The notes under the pieces were generated by a model. That model did not search any database. It was not told the origin of the DNA and saw only the letters and a list, made by a program, of their open reading frames with translations. Shown in pieces: positions 1 through 5,207 of a stretch of DNA of 5,207 nt (position 1 is the stretch's first letter; each line of letters opens with the position of its first letter). Made by a program: the position numbers and the translations under genes. Source of the stretch: Alphaproteobacteria bacterium (lineage in GTDB: Bacteria; Pseudomonadota; Alphaproteobacteria; SP197); contig JAJEBJ010000225.1 of NCBI GenBank assembly GCA_022822575.1, forward strand, positions 1-5,207. Direction: 5' to 3'.

Positions 1-847
1 ATACCGGATAGTCGCCGGAGGCGATGTTGTCGAACGTCGGTTCGACACCGTTCATCATCGACCCCTGGATCTTGTTGATGTTCTGATCGAGGAAGGAAAA
101 TCCGAAGATGCCGAAGGCGTCCGGATCGGCTTCGAGCTTCTGGACAATCAGGTTGTCGTTTTCCCCGGCCTCGATGAAGGCGCCGTCCTCGCGGATCGAG
201 GCACAGATGCTCTCGAAGCGGTCTTCATCCGACTCTTCGATCATAACGACGGCTTCGAAGTGCTCGCATCCCTCCTCCATGACGAGTTCGACGAAGGCGT
301 CGCGCGTGCCGGATGTCGGCGGCGGGCCCATGACCCTGATGGCGACGGCGGGCAGCGAGTCGTTGATCTCGTTCCACATCGTGTAGGGATTGGCGACGAT
401 GTTGCCATCCGCATCGGGAACCTCGGCCGCAAGAGCAAGCCACAGGTCCGGAATGTCGATGGAGAGCTGGTCCGTGCCACGCGAGTTGCCGAGCACGATC
501 CCGTCGAAGCCGACCATGACCTCCGTGATGTCCGAGATGCCGTTTTCGGCGCAACGCTCGACTTCGCTGGACTTGATGCGGCGCGAGGCATTCGTGATGT
601 CGGGATGCTCGAAGCCGATGCCGGCACAGAAGAGCTTCAATCCACCGCCCGACCCGGTCGACTCGACAACGGGTGTCGGAAAGTCGCTGTTCTGGCCGAA
701 TTGCTCGGCGACGGCGGTTGAAAACGGAAACACGGTCGACGAACCGACGATCCTGATCGTATCCCGCGCATCCTGCGCGGTCGCCGCAAGAGCCGTCAGG
801 GCACTGACGCCTGCAGCAAGGACAACACTCAACACTCTGGACTTCAT
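1..847 (-). CDS. pstS: PstS-type phosphate ABC transporter substrate-binding protein (3' end outside window)
   Basis: Periplasmic binding protein that delivers inorganic phosphate to the PstCAB importer. The frame is open from the ATG at 847 to the window edge, giving 282 codons of a protein usually around 340 residues long. Residues 1-24 form a Sec signal peptide (basic MKSR, hydrophobic core, probable cleavage after ATA before QDARD). Family motifs follow: GSSTVFPFSTAVAEQF (35-50), TGSGGGLKLFC (64-74), DITNASRRI (83-91) and PPTSGTRDAF (176-185). The SGTR loop and the early Ser/Thr residues fit phosphate-binding positions of the family. Where E. coli PstS has an Asp contacting phosphate (GASDAPL), this protein has NASRR, as in SphX-like members. 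Cysteines 74/99 and 194/215 could form periplasmic disulfides. The start is fixed because the only nearby alternative ATG, at 852, meets a stop after one codon. A GGGGGACC tract lies about 6-13 nt upstream. The gene lies 47 bp after phoR and is probably co-transcribed with it. Confidence 0.93.
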   Translation of the reverse strand, partial: MKSRVLSVVLAAGVSALTALAATAQDARDTIRIVGSSTVFPFSTAVAEQFGQNSDFPTPVVESTGSGGGLKLFCAGIGFEHPDITNASRRIKSSEVERCAENGISDITEVMVGFDGIVLGNSRGTDQLSIDIPDLWLALAAEVPDADGNIVANPYTMWNEINDSLPAVAIRVMGPPPTSGTRDAFVELVMEEGCEHFEAVVMIEESDEDRFESICASIREDGAFIEAGENDNLIVQKLEADPDAFGIFGFSFLDQNINKIQGSMMNGVEPTFDNIASGDYPV

Positions 848-852
848 GTCAT

Positions 853-860
853 GGTCCCCC
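853..860 (-). promoter_or_regulatory. Probable ribosome binding site of pstS
   Basis: On the minus strand a G-rich tract, GGGGGACC, ends 5 nt before the pstS ATG. It is the only Shine-Dalgarno-like sequence in the phoR-pstS gap and supports the start at 847. It sits between the arms of a small inverted repeat (TGTCA at 847-851 and TGACA at 867-871), so weak masking of the site is possible but unproven. Confidence 0.45.
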
Positions 861-873
861 ATGGGTTGACAGT

Positions 874-897
874 TAGGGTGCATCGGCGCGCACCCTA
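874..897 (-). other. Stem-loop at the phoR stop codon, phoR-pstS junction
   Basis: TAGGGTGC (874-881) and GCACCCTA (890-897) are perfect 8-bp inverted repeats around an 8-nt loop. The arm at 890-897 includes the phoR TAG stop (895-897). On the minus-strand transcript the structure is followed by ACUGUCAACC and not by a U-run, so it does not look like an intrinsic terminator. A role in translation coupling, mRNA processing or protection of the pstS message is possible but inferred only from position. Confidence 0.5.
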
Positions 898-2277
898 GGG
901 AGACTTCATGACACTTTCGTGAAACACGACAGGCAGCCATACCGTGAAGATGGATCCCTTGCCCGGAGTGCTCGCCACGTGCAGTTCGCCACGGTGGCGC
1001 GAGAGAATGTGCTTGACGATGGCAAGGCCAAGACCGGTTCCACCCCGTTCGCGGCTGCGCGCCTTGTCGACGCGGTAAAACCGCTCGGTGAGCCGCGGAA
1101 GGTGGTGGGCCCCGATCCCGTCGCCCTGATCGGCGACGGAAATCCATGCCAGCCGGCCGCGCGCGACCCGCAGGTGATCGGGTGGCCGCTCCACGATGCC
1201 GGCGGCGAGACTGACTGCGGTCCCCTCCCTGCCATACCCGATGGCGTTGGCGATAAGATTGTAGAAGGCCTGTTCGATCTCGTCCTCGTCACCCCGCACC
1301 GGGGGCATGGAGTCGGGGATGTCGAGATCGATGGTCATCGATCGCCTGTCGGCTTCGAAGTGAAGCGCGGAGGCGAGGCGGCAAAGCAGCGGCGCAATGG
1401 CGACCTCGCCTGTCGGCTGGGCGTGTTCCCGGATCTCGATGCGCGACAGCGACAGGAGATCCTCGACCAGATTCGCCATGCGCCTGCCCTGTTCTTCCAT
1501 CATCGCGAGGAACCTTGCGCGCGAATCGGCATCGTCCCTTGCCGGACCCTGCAGGGTCTCGATGCAACCGATGAGCGTGGTGAGCGGCGAACGGATCTCG
1601 TGGCTGGCATTGGCCACGAAATCCACGCGCATCTGTTCTGTTCTGCGGGCTCCGGTGACATCGTGGCACACCACCATCAGCGCTGCATCGCCCATTCCGG
1701 CGGGCAACGGTGCGACATCGAGGACGAGGTGGCTGTCGACGTGGTCACGGGTCACGACGACTTCTATGACACTGGAGAGGCCGTCACCGAGGCCTGATGC
1801 GACGGCGCCGTCGAAACCGGGATCCCGCAGGATCCTGGAAACGTGCTGCCCTGCCTGGAGGTCGCCAAACACCCGGCCTGCAGCATCGTTGAAACGCACC
1901 AATTCACTGTCCTTCGAGACCAGCAGGACAGGCGCGGTCAGGGCGTCAAGCAGGTAATCGTTGTCCCTCGCCAGGCGATGAATGCGCGTGTCCCGTTCAT
2001 CGAAAGCGTGTGTCACGGCGTCAACGAGAAACTGCAGCTGCGAAACAAGCGGTCCACCGCGCAACCGCGGGGGCTCGAAATCAGGCGAGCCGCTCCGCCG
2101 GATGACCCAAGACCTGATGTTGTCCGCGCCCGAAACAAGGGGCCACACCAGCACCACGCTTGTCACTGCCAGGACGGCAAATCCGGCGAGGGCCGCCGCC
2201 ACGGCAAGTTTTCCGGTCGCCACCAGGACAAGGAAGACCCCTGCCTGGACAAGGACCAGAGGCAGAATCAGAACCAT
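895..2277 (-). CDS. phoR: PhoR-type phosphate regulon sensor histidine kinase
   Basis: Membrane-bound kinase expected to autophosphorylate on His and pass the phosphate to PhoB when phosphate is scarce. At 460 residues it is normal for alphaproteobacterial PhoR. Two hydrophobic segments (about 1-21 and 24-49) are joined by a very short turn, so there is almost no periplasmic sensor domain, as expected for PhoR that senses through Pst/PhoU. A linker leads to a PAS-like domain (about 105-205, with VLLVSKDSELVRFNDAAGRVF). The H-box is FVANASHEIRSPLTTL with His226. The ATPase domain has the N-box FYNLIANAIGYG (338-349), G1 VADQGDGI (381-388), F-box ERFYRVDKARS (398-408) and G2 GGTGLGLAIVKHIL (412-425). 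All catalytic boxes are intact. No other ATG, GTG or TTG exists in frame between the start at 2277 and the upstream in-frame stop, so the start is firm, although its Shine-Dalgarno sequence is weak. The specific name PhoR rather than a generic kinase rests on domain order and on pstS lying immediately downstream. Confidence 0.93.
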   Translation of the reverse strand: MVLILPLVLVQAGVFLVLVATGKLAVAAALAGFAVLAVTSVVLVWPLVSGADNIRSWVIRRSGSPDFEPPRLRGGPLVSQLQFLVDAVTHAFDERDTRIHRLARDNDYLLDALTAPVLLVSKDSELVRFNDAAGRVFGDLQAGQHVSRILRDPGFDGAVASGLGDGLSSVIEVVVTRDHVDSHLVLDVAPLPAGMGDAALMVVCHDVTGARRTEQMRVDFVANASHEIRSPLTTLIGCIETLQGPARDDADSRARFLAMMEEQGRRMANLVEDLLSLSRIEIREHAQPTGEVAIAPLLCRLASALHFEADRRSMTIDLDIPDSMPPVRGDEDEIEQAFYNLIANAIGYGREGTAVSLAAGIVERPPDHLRVARGRLAWISVADQGDGIGAHHLPRLTERFYRVDKARSRERGGTGLGLAIVKHILSRHRGELHVASTPGKGSIFTVWLPVVFHESVMKSP

Positions 2278-2328
2278 GACGGAATACGTACCACCATGGT
2301 CATGGACACCACTCTGCGCCGCAGGCCA

Positions 2329-4584
2329 TCAATCCTCGATATCGATGGCCGCCAGAGCCGCCATGTTGAGGAGGTCGTTGACCGTCGCCCCCAGGCGGAC
2401 GATCTGAACCGGCTTCTCAAGACCAAGAAGAATCGGCCCGATCACGCGGGCGCCATCCATCGCCTCGACCAGCCTGTAGGAAATGTTGGCGGCGTGAAGG
2501 TTGGGCATGATGAGAACATTGGCCGGACCGCCCAGCGCGATGAAGGGATAGTAGTCAAGCGAGTTCTTGTCGAGCGCGGTGTCGCCCGCCATCTCGCCGT
2601 CGACCTCGAAGTCGACCTTGCGTTCCTTGAGGATGCGCACGGCCTCGCGCAGGTGGGCCGTCCGCCGTTCGCCGCGGCTGCCAAAATTGGAAAACGACAG
2701 CAGGGCGACCCGCGGTTCGACGCCCAGTGCACGTGCCTTGGCGGCCGCCTGGACCGTGATGTCCGCGAGGTCCCGAGCCGACGGTTCCTCGTTGATGGTG
2801 GTGTCGGCCAGCAGCAGCGTGTGCTGGGAGGAGACGAGGATGGTCATGCCGAAGACGATCTGGCCGTCGCCGGCCTTCAAAGCCCTCTGGACATGGGAGA
2901 GCGCGCCCGGATAGGACCGGGTGAGGCCGGTGACCATGGCATCGGCATCACCTGTCGCCAGCATGGCCGCGGCGAAGACATCGCGATCCAGGTGGATCCA
3001 GCGCTGGCAATCGCGAAGCAGCGCACCACGGCGCTGCATGTGGGCATAGACATGGTTGACGTACTGCTCGGTATCCACGGCATCCGCGTTCGCGATCTCG
3101 AGGCCGCCCGGGCTGACGCCAAGCGTCTCCATCTTCTCCTGGATGTACTGCGTCCTGCCGACGAGGATGGCGACGCCGAGTCCCTGGTCACGCCACAGTG
3201 CCGCTGCCCGGATGGTCTTTTCCTCCTCGCCTTCGGCAAACACGATCCGCGCCTGACGCCGGCGCACGGTCTCGAAGATCTCGTGCATGCGCCCGGCAAC
3301 CGGAGAAAGCAGGCCGGAGAGGCGGGCCTGATAGGCCTCGGTGTCGATGATCGGCCGGCGTGCCACACCCGTGTCCATGGCCGCGCTCGCCACGCGCGAT
3401 GGCACCCGTGATATGAGGCGGGGATCAAAGGGCTTGGGAATGATGTAATCCGGCCCGAAGCGCAGGTGGTCGCCGGCATAGGCCGACGCCACCTCGTCGG
3501 GCACGTCTTCCCTTGCCAGGGAGGCGATCGCCTCGGCGGCGGCAATCTTCATGGCGTCGTTGATCGTCGTGGCCCGCACATCGAGCGCGCCTCTGAAGAT
3601 GTAGGGGAACCCCAGGACATTGTTGATCTGGTTGGGATAGTCGGAACGGCCGGTCGCCACGATGGCGTCCTCGCGGACCTCCTGGACATCCTCGGGCAGG
3701 ATCTCCGGATCCGGGTTCGCCATGGCGAAGATGATGGGGCGTGCGGCCATCGACGCGACCATGTTCCCTGTCACGGCATCCTTGACCGAAACGCCGAGGA
3801 AGATATCCGCCCCCTCCATGGCATCCTCGAGTGTCCTTGCGGACGTCTCGACGGCATGGGCCGACTTCCACTGGTTGATGCCCTTTGCCCGTCCCTGGTA
3901 GACCACGCCCTGAGAATCGCACAGGATGGCGTTGTCATGGGGAAGGCCGCGTGCCTTCACCAGTTCGAGGCAGGCAATTCCGGCCGCTCCCGCACCGTTC
4001 ACCACCACCTTGCAGTCGGCCAGTTCCTTGCCGGCGATCTCCAGGGCGTTGATGACACCGGCAAGGCAGATGATGGCCGTTCCGTGCTGGTCATCGTGGA
4101 AGATCGGAATGTCGACGATCTCCCTCAGGCGCTGCTCGATGATGAAGCACTCCGGCGCCTTGATGTCCTCGAGATTGACGCCGCCGAAGGTCGGGCTGAT
4201 GAGTTTCACCGTCTGCACGATCTCGTCGACATCCTCGCTGTCGATTTCGATATCGATGCCGTCGACATCGGCGAAGCGCTTGAAAAGGACCGCTTTTCCT
4301 TCCATGACCGGCTTGGCGCCCAGAGCGCCGAGATTGCCCAGTCCCAGGACGGCCGAACCGTTGGAGATGATGGCGACGACATTGCCTTTCGCGGTGTAGT
4401 CGAAGACGGTTGCCGGTTCCCGGTGGATCTCGAGACAGGGCGCCGCGACCCCCGGAGAGTAGGCGAGCGAGAGCTCCCTCGCCGTGTTGAGCGGCTTTGT
4501 CGGCGTGATCGCCAACTTGCCGGGACGCCCCTCCGCGTGGAACTTGAGAGCATCGATGTCACTGACCCTGACCTGATCCGCCAT
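2329..4584 (-). CDS. maeB: Malic enzyme with C-terminal phosphotransacetylase-like domain (MaeB/DME type)
   Basis: Cytoplasmic enzyme that oxidatively decarboxylates malate to pyruvate and CO2, reducing NAD(P)+. It links the TCA cycle to pyruvate/acetyl-CoA and supplies NADPH if NADP-specific. The full 751 residues match the usual 750-770. The malic domain (about 1-430) shows SLAYSPGVAAPC with the likely catalytic Tyr42, MEGKAVLFKRFADVDGIDIE with the likely catalytic Lys97, NLEDIKAPECF (metal ligands Glu139/Asp140) and FHDDQHGTA (162-170). It also has the dinucleotide-binding loop VVNGAGAAGIAC (194-205), then MANPDPEI and NQINNVLGFPYIFRGALDVRA. The PTA-like domain (about 430-751) includes DADAMVTGLTRSYPGALSHV and GGPANVLIMPNLHAANISYR. 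In this family the PTA domain is regarded as an acetyl-CoA-sensing regulatory part and not an active transferase. Here the LSRG motif of true Pta reads IVRLG (728-732), consistent with that. NAD versus NADP preference cannot be read safely. A purine-rich stretch at 4594-4606 precedes the start. The gene is the first of the maeB-phoR-pstS run. Confidence 0.95.
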   Translation of the reverse strand: MADQVRVSDIDALKFHAEGRPGKLAITPTKPLNTARELSLAYSPGVAAPCLEIHREPATVFDYTAKGNVVAIISNGSAVLGLGNLGALGAKPVMEGKAVLFKRFADVDGIDIEIDSEDVDEIVQTVKLISPTFGGVNLEDIKAPECFIIEQRLREIVDIPIFHDDQHGTAIICLAGVINALEIAGKELADCKVVVNGAGAAGIACLELVKARGLPHDNAILCDSQGVVYQGRAKGINQWKSAHAVETSARTLEDAMEGADIFLGVSVKDAVTGNMVASMAARPIIFAMANPDPEILPEDVQEVREDAIVATGRSDYPNQINNVLGFPYIFRGALDVRATTINDAMKIAAAEAIASLAREDVPDEVASAYAGDHLRFGPDYIIPKPFDPRLISRVPSRVASAAMDTGVARRPIIDTEAYQARLSGLLSPVAGRMHEIFETVRRRQARIVFAEGEEEKTIRAAALWRDQGLGVAILVGRTQYIQEKMETLGVSPGGLEIANADAVDTEQYVNHVYAHMQRRGALLRDCQRWIHLDRDVFAAAMLATGDADAMVTGLTRSYPGALSHVQRALKAGDGQIVFGMTILVSSQHTLLLADTTINEEPSARDLADITVQAAAKARALGVEPRVALLSFSNFGSRGERRTAHLREAVRILKERKVDFEVDGEMAGDTALDKNSLDYYPFIALGGPANVLIMPNLHAANISYRLVEAMDGARVIGPILLGLEKPVQIVRLGATVNDLLNMAALAAIDIED

Positions 4585-4651
4585 GGAATGCGCCGCTTCT
4601 TCCCCCTGGAACCATGAAGCGTAGCCCCACAGTGACTGGTGATAAAGCCGT

Positions 4652-4685
4652 CAGACAGTTTCGCGATGACAGGGATGCATGACGG
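4652..4685 (-). promoter_or_regulatory. Tandem CTGTCAT-like heptamers upstream of maeB (possible Pho box cluster)
   Basis: On the minus strand three heptamers run in the maeB direction: CCGTCAT (4685-4679), CTGTCAT (4672-4666) and CTGTCTG (4658-4652). The known PhoB half-site is CTGTCAT, and the middle copy is exact. The repeat periods are 13 and 14 bp instead of the canonical 11 bp, which argues against an ordinary Pho box. A weak -10-like TATCAC lies at 4644-4639, 7 bp after the last heptamer, and would give a leader of roughly 45-50 nt before the maeB ATG. No good -35 hexamer is present, as is usual for PhoB-activated promoters. Assignment to PhoB is inference. Confidence 0.3.
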
Positions 4686-4870
4686 CCTCCTCCATCCGCG
4701 TCGCGCGAGCATCATGCGCCACCCGCTGGACAAGCCTGGGATCCAGACCAACCGATATCCGGATCGGCGCAGGCCCGGGGTGCGTTGGCCGGGATGTGGC
4801 GGAAGTTCCCGGTTCTCCTCCACGACGTTGCAACGACCGCAATGCTGGCCTGGTTCGGCCTTGAGGCATG

Positions 4871-4886
4871 CACGATCCGGATCGTG
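4871..4886. repeat. Perfect 16-bp palindrome (possible operator)
   Basis: CACGATCCGGATCGTG is a perfect palindrome with no spacer. Its core ATCCGGAT recurs 118 bp to the left at 4757-4764, flanked there by CCGAT (4752-4756) and an overlapping ATCGG (4763-4767). Two shorter dyads lie to the right: CGTGCGACACG (4888-4898) and CGTGTCACG (4948-4956). Its place between two divergent genes suits a binding site for a dimeric regulator. No regulator is identified, and chance in GC-rich DNA cannot be excluded. Confidence 0.35.
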
Positions 4887-5045
4887 ACGTGCGACACGCC
4901 GCAGCATGGCCGGACGATCATCAAGGCGCGGCTCAGGACCGGCGAGACGTGTCACGACGATCGACAAGAAAGAGTTGTTCGGGCGTCTGAGGCAAGTCAT
5001 GGAACGCAACGCGAGGCAGGCGGTGACCGTTGCGAGAAAGCCGCT

Positions 5046-5053
5046 AGGATGGG
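5046..5053 (+). promoter_or_regulatory. Probable ribosome binding site of the desaturase gene
   Basis: AGGATGGG has its AGGA core 7 nt before the ATG at 5057, a good Shine-Dalgarno position. It directly follows an in-frame TAG (5045-5047), so no longer start is possible. The same bases also form a -10-like TAGGAT (5045-5050), 16 bp after GTGACC (5023-5028). A leaderless reading is therefore an alternative to ribosome binding here. Confidence 0.5.
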
Positions 5054-5056
5054 TTC

Positions 5057-5207
5057 ATGGACGAAGACATTCTCACTCCCCAGACCCAGGCGCTTCACGG
5101 CACGGTGCCGCTTCGGCGGCGGGAACTGAAGTCCCTGATGCGGCGCTCCGATCTCCCGGCCCTGATCCGTTTGCCGCTATGGTACGGCGTGCTGGCCTCC
5201 ACGGCCC
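5057..5207 (+). CDS. Probable fatty acid desaturase, N-terminal fragment (3' end outside window)
   Basis: Only the first 50 codons are present. The reading starts MDEDILTPQTQALHGTVPL, continues with the basic stretch RRRELKSLMRRSDLPALIRL, and ends in the start of a hydrophobic segment (PLWYGVLASTA). A basic 'LMRRSD-PAL-RL' stretch leading into a first membrane helix resembles the start of alphaproteobacterial membrane fatty acid desaturases (PF00487 type), which insert double bonds into acyl chains at the inner membrane. The diagnostic His-box motifs would lie outside the window and cannot be checked. G or C ends about 41 of the 50 codons, supporting this frame as coding. The start is bounded by an in-frame TAG at 5045. 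The gene is divergent from maeB. If the family call is wrong, it is still very likely the start of a membrane protein. Confidence 0.6.
   Translation, partial: MDEDILTPQTQALHGTVPLRRRELKSLMRRSDLPALIRLPLWYGVLASTA

Larger units (their letters stand above)
4585..5056. other. Divergent intergenic region without a recognised gene
   Basis: About 470 bp separate the maeB start from the desaturase start, and the two genes are transcribed away from each other. Several short open frames exist on both strands, but none gives a protein I recognise and none has a clear ribosome binding site. The stretch 4794-4957, read in the frame of the ATG at 4794, has G or C at third positions in about 47 of 55 codons. 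That is coding-like, but the bias stops at about 4957. The left part carries the heptamer repeats before maeB, and the middle carries a perfect 16-bp palindrome. No tRNA-like T-loop, U-run terminator or insertion-sequence end was seen. Confidence 0.55.

Noticed and set aside
849..914. A Pho box in the phoR-pstS gap
   Set aside because: Single half-site-like words occur (CTGTCAA at 872-866, GTGTCAT at 914-908 on the minus strand), but no second heptamer sits 11 bp from either one.
919..1797. A 292-residue open frame on the plus strand opposite phoR
   Set aside because: Shadow of phoR in the complementary frame. The kinase boxes on the minus strand are intact and explain the region.
2278..2328. 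A terminator or promoter between maeB and phoR
   Set aside because: The 51-bp gap has only a short ACCATGGT palindrome, no stem with a U-run and no convincing -35/-10 pair.
1843..3411. A 522-residue open frame on the plus strand spanning parts of phoR and maeB
   Set aside because: It lies in the frame exactly codon-complementary to both real genes, where stops are rare in GC-rich coding DNA. The protein is rich in Arg, His, Asp and Gly, shows no family motif, and crosses a gene boundary.
3466..4617. A 383-residue open frame on the plus strand opposite maeB
   Set aside because: Same codon-complementary shadow effect; maeB on the other strand has unambiguous catalytic motifs over the whole stretch.
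4206..5009. A 267-residue minus-strand open frame covering the spacer and the start of maeB in another frame
   Set aside because: It overlaps the motif-bearing N-terminus of maeB out of frame, and its spacer part shows no recognisable domain or clear ribosome site.
4906..5207. An open plus-strand frame from the ATG at 4906 to the window end
   Set aside because: It would overlap the better supported desaturase start in another frame. Only about 30 codons before the overlap look coding-like, and no family is recognised.

Overview
The window looks like part of a GC-rich alphaproteobacterial chromosome, possibly Rhodospirillales-like. This is inferred from the protein styles, the PTA-fused malic enzyme, the strong preference for G or C at third codon positions, and a phoR directly upstream of pstS. 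The assignment comes from recognition by eye, not from a database search.

Layout, read in the direction of transcription on the minus strand (right to left): a complete malic enzyme of the MaeB/DME type (4584-2329), a 51-bp gap, a complete PhoR-type sensor histidine kinase (2277-895), a 47-bp gap, and the first 282 codons of a PstS-type phosphate-binding protein (847 to beyond the left edge). The pstS fragment runs off the window without a stop codon, so a scan for closed ORFs would miss it. At the right edge, on the plus strand, the first 50 codons of a probable membrane fatty acid desaturase begin at 5057 and run off the window.

Between the malic enzyme and the desaturase lies a divergent intergenic region of about 470 bp (4585-5056). 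It holds no gene I can recognise. It does contain three CTGTCAT-like heptamers in the malic enzyme orientation, a perfect 16-bp palindrome, and a short stretch with coding-like third-position GC bias.

How the parts work together: PhoR and PstS belong to the phosphate-starvation system. PstS captures periplasmic phosphate for the Pst ABC transporter, and PhoR is the kinase for PhoB. The rest of the transporter (pstC, pstA, pstB), phoU and phoB would be expected beyond the left edge. The malic enzyme converts malate to pyruvate and is not a classical Pho gene. Its position as first gene of the same co-directional run, with Pho-box-like repeats upstream, raises the untested possibility that it is transcribed with, or controlled by, the phosphate regulon.

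No mobile element, CRISPR array, tRNA or rRNA was seen. The genes are ordinary members of known families, and I do not claim a new system here. The points most worth a second look are the repeats before maeB, the stem-loop at the phoR-pstS junction, and the palindrome in the divergent spacer.
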